64,000 bases of DNA from JAHEJJ01 sp965212205 (GCA_965212205.1 CBDBUX010000016.1:124001-188000); one strand, 5' to 3'; numbered from the stretch's first letter, positions 1 to 9,204 are shown. Numbers and translations: made by a program. Notes: a model not told the origin generated them from the letters alone.

Positions 1-996
1 GAATATCCCGAAAGCACACTAGAACTTGTTTATTACCCGACCAATAAGATCCGGATTCCGGTGAATAAGGAGAATGTATTGGCCAGCGGTCTTGTAAAAC
101 GTGAAGACGCGGATTTGATCGTAGATTATATCGATATTGACCTTCCGCAAAGTGCTCTTCCCAAAAACAGGATCATGATGCTCGATATTATGGCCAATAA
201 CGACTGGAAAAGACCTATTTATTTTTCAGGTGGCAGCTTCGACAAGGCCGAATATATCTGGATGAAGGACTACCTACAGCTCGATGGGCTCGCCTATAAA
301 CTAGTACCTATAAAAACCAAGAACCGCAGTGCCTTTGAACTCGGAAGAATAGACACGGCATTGATGTACGATGTGGTGATGAATTGGGAATGGGGTAATT
401 CTGGAAGTGACAAAATTTACCATGATACCCAAACCAGGACCCAGGGAATTTCATTCCGAAGTAATCTCGCCCGACTCTCTGAGGCGCTGATCCGCGAAAA
501 CGAAATCGATAAGGCCAGAGATATTCTGGATCTGGCCATGGATAACATACCAGTAAAACATTTCGGTTACTACACATTTGTGGAACCCTTTGTGGATGGA
601 TATTACAGGGTTGGCGCTTCGGATAAAGCCCGAGCGATTTTTGCCGAGCTCAAGAAGATATACCAGGAAAGACTGGAGTATTATGCGGGTATCCCTCTCG
701 ACGGCCAATACGACAATATCGATAATATCATATCAGATATGGAAGCCTACAGGCGCATTATCGATATTACCATAGAACACGATATCAGAGATGTTTCTGA
801 ACAGGAAACACTTGTATTTAATGAATACATCGATAAATTCAGGCATTTCTACCAGGACGATTTTCTTGAACAAACCCCACCGGAAACAGATCCAGATATG
901 ATCGACACCGTTCCCATATCCGATTCAATGGATTACGATGGAACAACTGAGGGTATCGATACTCTGCAAACCGAAGACACCACTACATCGAATTAA
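1..996 (+). CDS. DUF2723-family membrane protein, C-terminal part (5' end outside window)
   Basis: The reading frame is open from base 1 to a TAA at 994-996, so 331 residues of the C-terminal part are visible and the start lies before the window. The stretch NDWKRPIYFSGG followed by an LDGLAYKLVPI segment is characteristic, from family memory, of the end of Bacteroidota DUF2723 proteins. These are large polytopic membrane proteins, regarded as protein glycosyltransferases (GT117-like), and they carry a soluble C-terminal part. The visible part is helical and TPR-like in its middle and ends in an Asp/Thr-rich tail. The membrane part cannot be judged from here. The next gene is convergent, with about 50 bp between them. 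Confidence 0.75.
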   Translation, partial: EYPESTLELVYYPTNKIRIPVNKENVLASGLVKREDADLIVDYIDIDLPQSALPKNRIMMLDIMANNDWKRPIYFSGGSFDKAEYIWMKDYLQLDGLAYKLVPIKTKNRSAFELGRIDTALMYDVVMNWEWGNSGSDKIYHDTQTRTQGISFRSNLARLSEALIRENEIDKARDILDLAMDNIPVKHFGYYTFVEPFVDGYYRVGASDKARAIFAELKKIYQERLEYYAGIPLDGQYDNIDNIISDMEAYRRIIDITIEHDIRDVSEQETLVFNEYIDKFRHFYQDDFLEQTPPETDPDMIDTVPISDSMDYDGTTEGIDTLQTEDTTTSN

Positions 997-1048
997 GTCG
1001 ATCTAATTGCAGCGAACGTTGCGTATTGGAACCAGAAATTAATTAGGA

Positions 1049-1345
1049 TTAAAGATATTCATTGAGGATACCTATCAGGGTATTGGCATCCTGTTCTCCG
1101 CTTTGTCGCCAAACCATCTCCCCTTTTTTGTAAATCATCAAAGTTGGAAGGCCTTTAATACGAAGGGCCTGAGATAATTCTTTGTTCTTGTCTACATCAA
1201 TCTTGATCACTTTGCCCTTGTCGCCAAGTGCAGCCGCAACATCCCTTAGGACGGGATGCATTGAGGTAGATTGTTCATTCCATTCGGCATAAAAGTCCAA
1301 GAGCACCGGAATGTTAAGATCTATGAGTTCACCGAATTTAGACAT
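1049..1345 (-). CDS. Thioredoxin-fold protein without the CxxC active site
   Basis: This 98-residue protein has the whole thioredoxin fold: the strand LLDFYAEW, the IKIDVDKN strand, the cis-proline segment KGLPTLMIY and a C-terminal helix. The position that should be WCGPC is W22-N23-E24-Q25-S26, so both redox cysteines are absent, and there is no other cysteine in the protein. It therefore cannot act as a disulfide reductase. A chaperone-like or binding role is possible but is inference. I recall similar cysteine-free paralogues in other flavobacteria, so this is probably a conserved variant and not a dead gene. No signal peptide is seen, so it is predicted cytoplasmic. Confidence 0.85.
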   Translation of the reverse strand: MSKFGELIDLNIPVLLDFYAEWNEQSTSMHPVLRDVAAALGDKGKVIKIDVDKNKELSQALRIKGLPTLMIYKKGEMVWRQSGEQDANTLIGILNEYL

Positions 1346-1436
1346 ATGTAAATCATTGGGTTATGCGTCAAAAGTAAGAAAAAATGTTAAAAAATACGTT
1401 CTGGGTCATTTTTTGCCTTATCAGACTTTCGAACAT

Positions 1437-2666
1437 CTAGGTTGCCATCTTCTTTTTCAGTGTGATCACGGTAATTTCGGGCCATATTCCTACCCTTCCT
1501 GGGTATCCTATAAATCCAAAGCCACGGTTAACGTTGATATACTGTCCCATTTCTTCATAAATTCCCGCCCAATATTTATAGCGCCATTTAACCGGACTCC
1601 ATTTCACAACTCCCGGAATTTCGATGCCAAATTGCATACCATGAGTATGCCCACTTAGTGTAAGATGGTAATGCAGCTCGTCTGAAATAACCTTGTCTTC
1701 CCAATGCGAGGGATCGTGACTGAGCAGAATCTTAAAATCATCACTCTCTATATCGGCACTAGCCCTGGCCAGATCACCAGCTTTTTTAAAACCACCGCGA
1801 CCCCAGTTCTCTACACCTATCAAGGCCAGTTTATCATTTCCTTTTTTGATATAACGACTCTCATTTAAAAGGAGATCGAAACCCATATCATGCTGCATTT
1901 TTTTTAAATCCTCGAGATTCTCATGCTTCAATTCTTCGGTCGGCCAGGGGATGTAATCACCATAATCGTGATTTCCCAGAATTGAAAACTTGCCATCGGG
2001 CGCTTCCAATTTAGAAAACAGCCCGGTCCATGGCTTCATCTCATCTGATTTGTTATTGACCATATCACCGGTAAATAAAATCACGTTGCTCTTCTGGCGA
2101 TTGATCAGATCGATCGCATATGTAATTTTGTTTCGGTTATCGAAACTCCCGCTATGAATATCCGAGATTTGGGTAATCTGATAGCCGTCGAACGAAGGCG
2201 GGAGGTCATCGAATTCCAGATTGTATCTCAGCACCTTGAAATTATACTTGCCACGGTACATTCCATATAGCAAAGCGCTGAAAGGTACGGCAGCTATGCC
2301 CATAGCCATCAGGCTCAGAAACCTACGCCTTGTGGGTAATCCAAATTCCTGGTCCCTGCCAAAAAAACGTGAATATACGGCAGCTACAAATCGGAATATA
2401 TCCTCAGAAAAAAGAAAGAAGATCGTGATAATATTGAAGGTGAGCATGGCGATCAGAAAACCAAAGGCATAACTCTTAGGTTTGCTCAATACTCTTCCAG
2501 GATCGCCGCTCCAGTTAAACTGATATATAAAATTGCCCAGCACAAGCACCGATAAGGCCATGAATGCATAATATACCCATGGAAATCTGGTGGCTGTTTT
2601 TAAGGCCTGCAGGGTATAAAAACCCATAATCAGGTAAATGATAACGAAAACGATCCAGCGGAGCAT
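1437..2666 (-). CDS. Membrane-anchored metallophosphoesterase
   Basis: 409 residues. The N-terminus has several hydrophobic segments (about residues 1-25, 30-50 and 70-95), then an RRR-containing segment followed by another hydrophobic stretch near residues 113-137. The remainder is a calcineurin-like phosphoesterase domain with the metal-binding series SDIHSG, FTGDMVNN, LGNHDYG, LLSHDP and LSGHTHG in the usual order. Such YaeI/YkuE-type enzymes hydrolyse phosphoester bonds, often in lipids or cell-wall precursors, with a binuclear metal centre. The substrate here is unknown. The enzyme domain probably sits at the membrane, most likely on the periplasmic side. Confidence 0.88.
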   Translation of the reverse strand: MLRWIVFVIIYLIMGFYTLQALKTATRFPWVYYAFMALSVLVLGNFIYQFNWSGDPGRVLSKPKSYAFGFLIAMLTFNIITIFFLFSEDIFRFVAAVYSRFFGRDQEFGLPTRRRFLSLMAMGIAAVPFSALLYGMYRGKYNFKVLRYNLEFDDLPPSFDGYQITQISDIHSGSFDNRNKITYAIDLINRQKSNVILFTGDMVNNKSDEMKPWTGLFSKLEAPDGKFSILGNHDYGDYIPWPTEELKHENLEDLKKMQHDMGFDLLLNESRYIKKGNDKLALIGVENWGRGGFKKAGDLARASADIESDDFKILLSHDPSHWEDKVISDELHYHLTLSGHTHGMQFGIEIPGVVKWSPVKWRYKYWAGIYEEMGQYINVNRGFGFIGYPGRVGIWPEITVITLKKKMAT

Positions 2667-2721
2667 TGACTTTTTTTACAAATATATTTTATTAACAGCA
2701 TTACACTTGGAATCCTGCATA

Positions 2722-3444
2722 TTATTTAACGGTTTTTATGACATCTTCCAGGACACCCTGATCGGAAAGAACCATGGCGTCTTCGCTAAACAAACCCGGG
2801 CTCATCATAGAAATTTTTGGTGGAGCATCCATGTATGGACTCAGTTTTACTCCCGATAGGTGAATGGCAGAGAAGCCCAATTCTTTGAGTTCTGATGCAA
2901 TTTCAGATCTGATCCCAGCAGCGGCGATTATGGTGCATTTCGTTGCCCGCAGGTGTAACTGTTTTAAGAGGGCCTTTCCTTCAGATGCGCTGCGCCCCTG
3001 TCCTGAAGTAAGTATATTATCGACTCCCATATTCTCGAGTTGAACCAGGGTCTCAAACGGATCCTTTACCCAATCGAATGCCCTGTGAAACGTAAATTGT
3101 AATCCGCCCGCCCGTTCAACAAGTAAGGCCGTTCGAGTTTTGTCTAAGCTAAGGTCGTGGTTCAGCACTCCGCTTACAACTCCTTTGAATCCCATTTCAA
3201 CACAGCGATCGATATCGGAGAGCATCACATCGAATTCAATGCTCGAATAGGTGAAGTGGCCACTTCTGGGTCTGATAAGAATATGCACCGGTATAGATAC
3301 CTTATCCCTGATCTCGGCCAAAATTCCATAGGAAGGTGTAATTCCACCCAGTCCTAATTCCGAACATACCTCAATTCTATCTGCCCCAGCCTTTTCCGCA
3401 ATCATGGCAGACTCTACCGAATTGGCGCATACTTCTACGATCAT
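2722..3444 (-). CDS. cutC: CutC family TIM-barrel protein
   Basis: A 240-residue CutC protein with the family opening IVEVCANS...A..AGADRIEVCSEL and the LIRPRSGHF, FHRAFDW and LTSGQG motifs. Length matches the family (about 240-250). CutC was named for copper homeostasis in E. coli, but that role has been doubted. The gene starts 42 bp from the divergent glycosylasparaginase gene. From memory this pairing recurs in Bacteroidota, where it would fit a role in glycopeptide or sugar metabolism better than in copper handling. That functional reading is inference. Confidence 0.9.
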   Translation of the reverse strand: MIVEVCANSVESAMIAEKAGADRIEVCSELGLGGITPSYGILAEIRDKVSIPVHILIRPRSGHFTYSSIEFDVMLSDIDRCVEMGFKGVVSGVLNHDLSLDKTRTALLVERAGGLQFTFHRAFDWVKDPFETLVQLENMGVDNILTSGQGRSASEGKALLKQLHLRATKCTIIAAAGIRSEIASELKELGFSAIHLSGVKLSPYMDAPPKISMMSPGLFSEDAMVLSDQGVLEDVIKTVK

Positions 3445-3486
3445 AATCCTTATATTTAGATGTATAAATGTAAAGAAGGATACTGA

Positions 3487-4482
3487 ATGAACAGAAGAAA
3501 ATTCCTCGAAAAATCGACCCTCTCAACAGCCGCTATCATCTCTGCACCCTTAATGGCAGGCGAAGTGCCTGATACAGAAAGTTCTATGCCTCTAGACTTG
3601 TCATCTGAAGGCTTGAAACCCATAGTGGTTGCCACCTGGGATGTTCCCAATGCTACGGAAAAGGCCTGGAAAGTATTAAATGAAGGAGGCAGTTCATTAG
3701 ACGCAGTTGAACAAGGTGTGATGATCGAGGAGGCCGATGTAAACAACCAGTCTGTTGGCAAAGGAGGCAGGCCAGACAGGGACGGAAATGTTACCCTCGA
3801 TGCCTGTATTATGGATAAGGACAGTAATTGTGGGTCGGTAGTCTACCTTCAGAACATAGTGCATCCGATATCGGTGGCGCGAAAAGTAATGGAAGAAACC
3901 CCTCATGTGATCCTGGCAGGCCGTGGTGCTGAACAATTTGCCTATGGCCTGGGATATAAGAAAGAAAATCTTCTTACGGAAAAATCAAAACAAGAGTGGC
4001 TTGATTGGAAGAAGACCGCCCGATATAAACCTGTTATCAATATAGAAAATCACGATACAATTGGAATGTTGGCTATAGATAAAAATGGAGATATCGCCGG
4101 AGCATGTACCACAAGCGGCATGGCCTACAAAGTTGCGGGTCGTGTAGGCGACTCCCCGATAATCGGCGCAGGCCTTTTTGTTGACAATGAAATCGGTGGT
4201 GCCACTGCCACTGGCGTAGGTGAAGAAGTAATTCGCACCGTGGGGAGTTTCCTGGTAGTGGAATTAATGCGGCAAGGGAAGTCGCCCCAGCAAGCCTGCG
4301 AAGAAGCGGTACAGCGTATCGCTGAAAAAAATAAGGATAAGCTCGATTTTCAGATTGGGTTTATCGCCATTGATAAAAATGGTGAAACCGGCGGCTATTG
4401 CATACACCCGGGCTTTTCATATCGGATATATTCAAAAGCGGGTCATAAAAACAGTATTTCCGACAGCTACTTGGCCGAATGA
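3487..4482 (+). CDS. N4-(beta-N-acetylglucosaminyl)-L-asparaginase (glycosylasparaginase), Tat-exported
   Basis: 331 residues of the N-terminal-nucleophile asparaginase-2 family. The segment NHDTIGM places the autocleavage site before Thr191, the predicted nucleophile, with the GACTTSGMAYKVAGRVGDSPIIG region after it as in the Flavobacterium (Elizabethkingia) enzyme. The precursor should cut itself into alpha and beta chains and then cleave GlcNAc-Asn, the last step in breaking down N-linked glycans. The N-terminus MNRRKFLEK followed by a hydrophobic run and Ala-Gly is a twin-arginine signal, so export in folded form is predicted. It is divergent from cutC. Confidence 0.93.
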   Translation: MNRRKFLEKSTLSTAAIISAPLMAGEVPDTESSMPLDLSSEGLKPIVVATWDVPNATEKAWKVLNEGGSSLDAVEQGVMIEEADVNNQSVGKGGRPDRDGNVTLDACIMDKDSNCGSVVYLQNIVHPISVARKVMEETPHVILAGRGAEQFAYGLGYKKENLLTEKSKQEWLDWKKTARYKPVINIENHDTIGMLAIDKNGDIAGACTTSGMAYKVAGRVGDSPIIGAGLFVDNEIGGATATGVGEEVIRTVGSFLVVELMRQGKSPQQACEEAVQRIAEKNKDKLDFQIGFIAIDKNGETGGYCIHPGFSYRIYSKAGHKNSISDSYLAE

Positions 4483-4538
4483 TAGCTTATTATAGGATAT
4501 ATTCTTTGTAGATTTGATCTTCTTCAAATACTTCAGAA

Positions 4539-7370
4539 ATGGCTGAACAAAAGAGACTTTTTTTACTCGATGCCTATGCCCTGATCTTCCGGGGTTATTA
4601 CGCCCTTATTAAAAATCCGAGAATTAATTCGAAAGGGATGGATACTTCGGCCATAATGGGCTTTGTGAACTCTCTTTTTGATGTGATCAAAAGGGAAAAG
4701 CCCGATCATCTCGCGGTTTGTTTCGATAAAGACGGCAGTGCTGAGCGTACCGAACTTTATCCCGAATACAAAGCAAATCGGGATGAGACTCCAGATGCGA
4801 TCAAAATAGCGGTACCCTATATTCAGGAAATCCTCAATGCCATGCATATTCCAGTAGTAGAGGTCTCGGGCCTGGAAGCAGACGATATCATAGGTACCCT
4901 GGCAAAACAGGCCGAAATAGAGGGCTATAAGGTATATATGGTTACACCGGATAAGGATTTTGGCCAATTGGTTTCTGAAAACATAGTTATGTACAGACCC
5001 TCGCGTATGGGAAATGGAGTTGAGATATGGGGGATACCTGAGGTACAAGAACGCTTTGGTGTGGAACGCCCCGAACAGGTGATCGATTATTTGGGAATGA
5101 TGGGAGATGCCAGTGATAACATTCCGGGACTCCCTGGTGTGGGCGATAAAACAGCCAAAAAGTTTATTGCAGAATTCGGATCTCTGGAAAATCTCCTGAG
5201 CAACACCGATCAACTCAAAGGTAAAATGCGCGAAAAAGTTGAGGAGAATTCGGAATTAGGAAGACTCTCTAAAAAACTGGCGACGATTTGCGTGACCTGT
5301 GATGTAAAATTCAATGCAGATGATTACGAACTTTCAATGCCCGATGGGGACAAGGTTCAGGAAATTTTTGAGGAATTGGAATTCAGGCGAATACGGGAAC
5401 AGTTTATCAAGATCTTTTCTCAGCCCAGCGAGGAACCCACTAAAGAAGTGGTAGGTGAAAACGCGAAACCCAAACCATCGGCTGCTGCAGGAAGCGGCCA
5501 ATTCTCACTTTTTGATTCGTCTGGTGGCGCTGCCACCATAAAGGAAGTTTCAGGCAGAAAAACCATAGAGGATGTTCCTCATATGTATCAGACAGTTTCT
5601 GAAGGAATGGCAATGAAGTTATTCATTCAAAACCTCATGAAGCAGCCTTCGGTCTGTTTCGATACAGAGACCACCTCGATAAACCCTATTGAAGCCGAAT
5701 TGGTAGGGATCGCTTTCTCATGGGAAGCAGGCAAAGGATACTACATCCCTTTCCCGGAAGGAAGGGAAGCGTCCCGAAAAATCCTGGAGGAACTTCGTCC
5801 TTTTTTCGAAGACAAAGCAATAGAAAAGATTGGTCAGAATTTAAAATACGACATCAAGGTTCTACGGAAATACGAAATTTCGGTTAAGGCCCCTCTTTTC
5901 GATACCATGCTGGCACATTATCTGATCAACCCGGATATGCGTCATAATATGGACGTATTATCTGAAACCTACCTGAACTACAGCCCGATCTCGATCACCA
6001 GCCTTATCGGCAAAAAGGGAAAAGGGCAATTGAGCATGCGAGAAGTACCCCTGGAGCAACAGACAGAATATGCGGTGGAAGATGCGGATATCACGTATCA
6101 ATTAGCCCGGCATTTCAGACAGGAGTTAAAAGAGGCCAATACAACAGGATTATTCAAGGATATCGAAATTCCATTATTACTGGTTCTTGCCGATATGGAA
6201 CTCGAAGGTATTAACCTCGATACGGATTTTCTAAATGGGCTCTCCAAAGATCTCGAAAAAGATATCCATGAACTTCAAGTGAGTATCTTTAAACAGGCGG
6301 GTGAAGAATTTAATATTGCATCTCCCAAGCAGTTAGGTGAAATCCTCTTTGAAAAATTAAAGCTGGTAGATAAGCCTAAGAAGACCCGGACAGGACAATA
6401 TTCTACCGCGGAAGATGTGCTTTCCTATTTGGCAAAGGATCATGAGATCATTCAAAATGTCCTCGAATACCGCGGTCTTGCCAAACTTAAAAGCACCTAT
6501 GTGGACGCCCTACCCGAACAGGTGGAACCCAGTACCGGCAGAGTGCATACCTATTATATGCAAGCCGTTGCCGCTACTGGCCGACTTAGCAGTAATAACC
6601 CTAACCTCCAAAATATCCCCATCCGCACAGAAAGAGGCCGCCAGATCCGTAAAGCTTTTATCCCACGTAATGAAGAATACAGTCTGCTCGCTGCGGATTA
6701 TTCTCAGATCGAATTACGTATCATCGCCGCTTTGAGCCAGGAAGACAATATGATCGAGGCCTTTAAAAAGGGTGAAGATATCCATGCCTCAACAGCATCC
6801 AAGGTTTTTGGAGTGCCGCTTGAAGACGTCACCCGCGAACAAAGAGGGAATGCGAAGACGGTAAATTTTGGGATAATTTACGGGGTTTCTGCTTTTGGTT
6901 TGAGCAACCAGACAGATTTGTCGAGAACCGAAGCAAAAGAGCTGATCGATACCTATTATAAAACCTATCCCAAACTACGGGAATACATTAGCGATCAGAT
7001 CGATTTTGCAAGAGAAAATGGGTATGTTCAAACCGTTATGGGACGAAGGCGCTACCTTAAAGACATCAATGCCGGTAATGCCGTAGTAAGAGGGGCGGCA
7101 GAACGCAACGCGGTTAATGCACCAATCCAGGGAAGTGCTGCCGATATAATTAAAGTAGCCATGATCAATATCCATGATAAATTATCGGCCGAAACGTATA
7201 AAACACGTATGCTATTACAGGTACACGATGAACTGGTTTTCGATGTTTATAAACCAGAATTGGAGGAAATAAAGAAGCTCATAAAGATGGAAATGGAAAA
7301 TGCCTTTAGGCTCGAAGTACCCCTGGTAGTTGATATTGGCCTGGGTAATAATTGGCTGGAAGCCCATTAA
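4539..7370 (+). CDS. polA: DNA polymerase I
   Basis: 943 residues with all three domains. The N-terminal 5'-3' exonuclease (about 1-290) has LEADDIIGT and PDKDFGQL. The 3'-5' exonuclease (about 345-530) keeps its acidic residues (D375 and E377 in FDTETTS; YAVEDADIT near its end), so proofreading looks active. The polymerase domain has motif A around D720 (ADYSQIELR), motif B (RGNAKTVNFGIIYG) and motif C (VHDEL, D897). It fills gaps in repair and removes RNA primers. The gene stands alone and ends at a strong terminator 14 bp downstream. Confidence 0.97.
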   Translation: MAEQKRLFLLDAYALIFRGYYALIKNPRINSKGMDTSAIMGFVNSLFDVIKREKPDHLAVCFDKDGSAERTELYPEYKANRDETPDAIKIAVPYIQEILNAMHIPVVEVSGLEADDIIGTLAKQAEIEGYKVYMVTPDKDFGQLVSENIVMYRPSRMGNGVEIWGIPEVQERFGVERPEQVIDYLGMMGDASDNIPGLPGVGDKTAKKFIAEFGSLENLLSNTDQLKGKMREKVEENSELGRLSKKLATICVTCDVKFNADDYELSMPDGDKVQEIFEELEFRRIREQFIKIFSQPSEEPTKEVVGENAKPKPSAAAGSGQFSLFDSSGGAATIKEVSGRKTIEDVPHMYQTVSEGMAMKLFIQNLMKQPSVCFDTETTSINPIEAELVGIAFSWEAGKGYYIPFPEGREASRKILEELRPFFEDKAIEKIGQNLKYDIKVLRKYEISVKAPLFDTMLAHYLINPDMRHNMDVLSETYLNYSPISITSLIGKKGKGQLSMREVPLEQQTEYAVEDADITYQLARHFRQELKEANTTGLFKDIEIPLLLVLADMELEGINLDTDFLNGLSKDLEKDIHELQVSIFKQAGEEFNIASPKQLGEILFEKLKLVDKPKKTRTGQYSTAEDVLSYLAKDHEIIQNVLEYRGLAKLKSTYVDALPEQVEPSTGRVHTYYMQAVAATGRLSSNNPNLQNIPIRTERGRQIRKAFIPRNEEYSLLAADYSQIELRIIAALSQEDNMIEAFKKGEDIHASTASKVFGVPLEDVTREQRGNAKTVNFGIIYGVSAFGLSNQTDLSRTEAKELIDTYYKTYPKLREYISDQIDFARENGYVQTVMGRRRYLKDINAGNAVVRGAAERNAVNAPIQGSAADIIKVAMINIHDKLSAETYKTRMLLQVHDELVFDVYKPELEEIKKLIKMEMENAFRLEVPLVVDIGLGNNWLEAH

Positions 7371-7384
7371 ATGTAAATAAAAAA

Positions 7385-7410
7385 AACCCTCCGATTCAGG
7401 AGGGTTTTTA
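7385..7410. terminator. Rho-independent terminator, bidirectional
   Basis: An 8-bp stem (AACCCTCC / GGAGGGTT) with a six-base loop, flanked by A-runs on the left and T-runs on the right. It lies between polA and the convergent lipoprotein gene and can end transcripts from both sides. Confidence 0.9.
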
Positions 7411-7429
7411 CTTATATGTTCGATTTTAT

Positions 7430-7924
7430 TTATCGGCGTGCAAAGACCAGAGTCCCACCATCATCGAAATTCTCAACATCGAGGTCCGTGGCATTGATGC
7501 GAATCGTGTTACCTATAATATCTACAGAGACATCTGTTTCTCCGGTTTCATCGATATAGGTAAGTATCTCTCCATCGAAAAGATACTCATCTTCTTCGGT
7601 ATCTTGTTCAGTAGGGCAAGGAATATCCAGGCCACTTCCACCCGGATTGGCATTTACTTCCAGGTAATTGCCTTTGCTTACCGATATCACACTTCCGTCT
7701 GCGTTGAAGGTATAGGTAAGGATATAACAATCCAGTGCAGATAGAAAATCTAAAAGTTCCTTTGCAAATTCTTCATCATCTGTTGCCGTGGTCTCATCGA
7801 TTTCCAACCCAACCAGGTCCCAGGTACCCACAATATCATTAGGATCGGATCCTTCATTGTCCTTGTCTGAAGAACAGGATATCAGTGTTGCAACGGTAAC
7901 TAACAGTAATACAATACGTTTCAT
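7430..7924 (-). CDS. Lipocalin-like lipoprotein
   Basis: 164 residues. The N-terminus MKRIVLLLVTVATLISC is a lipoprotein signal with the lipid-anchored cysteine at position 17, followed by a Ser/Asp/Glu-rich tether. The mature part begins IVGTWDLVGLEID and alternates short strands ending in LVFARR, the pattern of small lipocalin-like domain proteins that are numerous in flavobacterial genomes. Ligand and function are unknown. It stands alone, convergent with polA. Confidence 0.75.
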   Translation of the reverse strand: MKRIVLLLVTVATLISCSSDKDNEGSDPNDIVGTWDLVGLEIDETTATDDEEFAKELLDFLSALDCYILTYTFNADGSVISVSKGNYLEVNANPGGSGLDIPCPTEQDTEEDEYLFDGEILTYIDETGETDVSVDIIGNTIRINATDLDVENFDDGGTLVFARR

Positions 7925-8050
7925 CTCAAAAAGGGGATTATGTTTATTATATGGAAGAAAACGTAAAAAAAACCCGGATATTATCTAAAAATCGATCTGT
8001 ATTTAGAAAACAAAGCGATAAGTAGCCTTGATTAAAATCATATTTTTGTG

Positions 8051-8212
8051 TTGCTCACCATTAAAAAGGTGGTTCCGAAACCCGTCAGACATGGAGTGGG
8101 ACTGATTTCCAGATTAAACGATATCCTGCGACTAAACAAAAAAGAGCTCGGAATCTGGTTTATGTTCCCGGTATACGGCCAGATTCTGGCTAACTTTAAC
8201 AATTCATTCTAA
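8051..8212 (+). CDS. Doubtful 53-codon open reading frame
   Basis: From a TTG (a GTG lies one codon earlier) the frame runs 53 codons to TAA. The product would be basic at the start (LLTIKKVVPKPVRHG), with a hydrophobic C-terminal half (LGIWFMFPVYGQIL). A TATTTTTG, which fits the Bacteroidota -7 element, overlaps the start region. There is no ATG and no visible ribosome site. It could be a small gene, a decayed remnant or chance. No function can be proposed. Confidence 0.2.
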   Translation: MLTIKKVVPKPVRHGVGLISRLNDILRLNKKELGIWFMFPVYGQILANFNNSF

Positions 8213-8283
8213 AACAGTTTTAGATCACTGTTTAAGATGGCTTCCGGATTGATTTATTTTTCTTGAAAATCGCAAAACAAGGA

Positions 8284-8314
8284 TTTGTAATTCCACTTAT
8301 TAGTTGTACATTTG
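8284..8314 (+). promoter_or_regulatory. Promoter of the rplM-rpsI operon
   Basis: TTTG at 8284-8287, then a 19-base spacer, then TACATTTG at 8307-8314. This matches the Bacteroidota housekeeping sigma pattern TTTG-N19-TAnnTTTG exactly. It gives a transcript leader of about 40 bases before the rplM GTG start. Confidence 0.85.
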
Positions 8315-8362
8315 CAGCCCGTTTATCGGGATTCAAGTGATTAATTGATAAAACAATAGCTT

Positions 8363-8818
8363 GTGGACACATTGAGTTACAAGACCATTTCAGCAAATAA
8401 AAAAACTGTAAATAAGCAGTGGTTGTTGGTTGATGCCGAAGGGCAAACCCTGGGCAGACTTGCTTCTAAAATAGCAATCTTATTAAGGGGTAAGCACAAA
8501 CCCGATTTCACACCTCATGTAGACTGTGGTGATAATGTAGTGGTGATCAATGCCGAGAAAATACACCTCAGCGGCAATAAGTGGGAAAATAAAACCTATC
8601 AACGTTTTACCGGTTATCCAGGTGGGCAACGGTCTAGAACTGCTAGTGAAATGTTAAGCAAAAACCCAACCAGCCTGGTTGAGAAGGCGGTTAAGGGAAT
8701 GCTTCCAAAAAACAAATTGGGCGCAGAACTTTTCAGAAATCTAAGGGTGAATGCTGGTACCGAGCACGGACAAGAGGCACAGAAACCGAAGGCTATAAAT
8801 ATAAATGACCTGAAATAA
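8363..8818 (+). CDS. rplM: 50S ribosomal protein L13
   Basis: 151 residues starting at GTG: MDTLSYKTISANKKTVNKQW, the usual flavobacterial L13 beginning, which fixes the start. The conserved VDAEGQTLGRLASKIA, TPHVDCGDNVVVINAEKI and the C-terminal RVNAGTEHGQEAQKP segments are present. L13 is an early assembly protein of the large subunit and binds 23S rRNA. Its stop overlaps the rpsI start by one base (TAATG), so the two are translationally coupled. Confidence 0.97.
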   Translation: MDTLSYKTISANKKTVNKQWLLVDAEGQTLGRLASKIAILLRGKHKPDFTPHVDCGDNVVVINAEKIHLSGNKWENKTYQRFTGYPGGQRSRTASEMLSKNPTSLVEKAVKGMLPKNKLGAELFRNLRVNAGTEHGQEAQKPKAININDLK

Positions 8819-9204
8819 TGGATGTTATTCATAAAATCGGAAGAAGAAAAACAGCAGTAGCCCGCATCTATTTGTCTGCGGGAAAAGGAAATATTACCGT
8901 AAACAAAAAAGATGTTAAGGAATATTTCCCTACGGCTACCCTACAATACAAGGTAAATCAGGCATTTGAACTGACCAACACGAGCGGTCAGTACGACGCA
9001 AAGATCAATGTTTATGGTGGTGGAATCACCGGACAGGCTGAAGCCGTAAGGCTGGCCTTATCAAGGGCACTTTGTGAAGTAGATGAAGAGAACAGGAGTC
9101 ATTTAAAACCAGAGGGATTACTAACCAGAGATCCCAGAATGGTGGAACGTAAAAAATATGGGCAGAAAAAAGCCCGTAAGAAATTCCAGTTCTCTAAACG
9201 ATAA
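8818..9204 (+). CDS. rpsI: 30S ribosomal protein S9
   Basis: 128 residues. It opens IGRRKTAVARIYL, has the GGGITGQAEAVRLALSRAL core and ends in the basic tail KKYGQKKARKKFQFSKR, whose last residues reach the ribosomal P site and contact tRNA. It overlaps rplM by one base, the conserved rplM-rpsI pair. About 210 bp separate it from rpsB, which probably has its own leader. Confidence 0.97.
   Translation: MDVIHKIGRRKTAVARIYLSAGKGNITVNKKDVKEYFPTATLQYKVNQAFELTNTSGQYDAKINVYGGGITGQAEAVRLALSRALCEVDEENRSHLKPEGLLTRDPRMVERKKYGQKKARKKFQFSKR

Larger units (their letters stand above)
7925..8362. other. 438-bp gap before the rplM operon
   Basis: The left end is the upstream region of the lipoprotein gene. 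In the middle there is one open stretch of 53 codons (8051-8212), listed separately as doubtful. The right end holds the rplM promoter and a 48-base leader containing a small CCCG-TTTAT-CGGG hairpin just after the promoter. I see no tRNA, no known riboswitch and no mobile element here. Confidence 0.6.

Noticed and set aside
4563..5213. 216-codon minus-strand frame opposite polA
   Set aside because: Shadow of the conserved 5'-exonuclease domain of polA; no family features.
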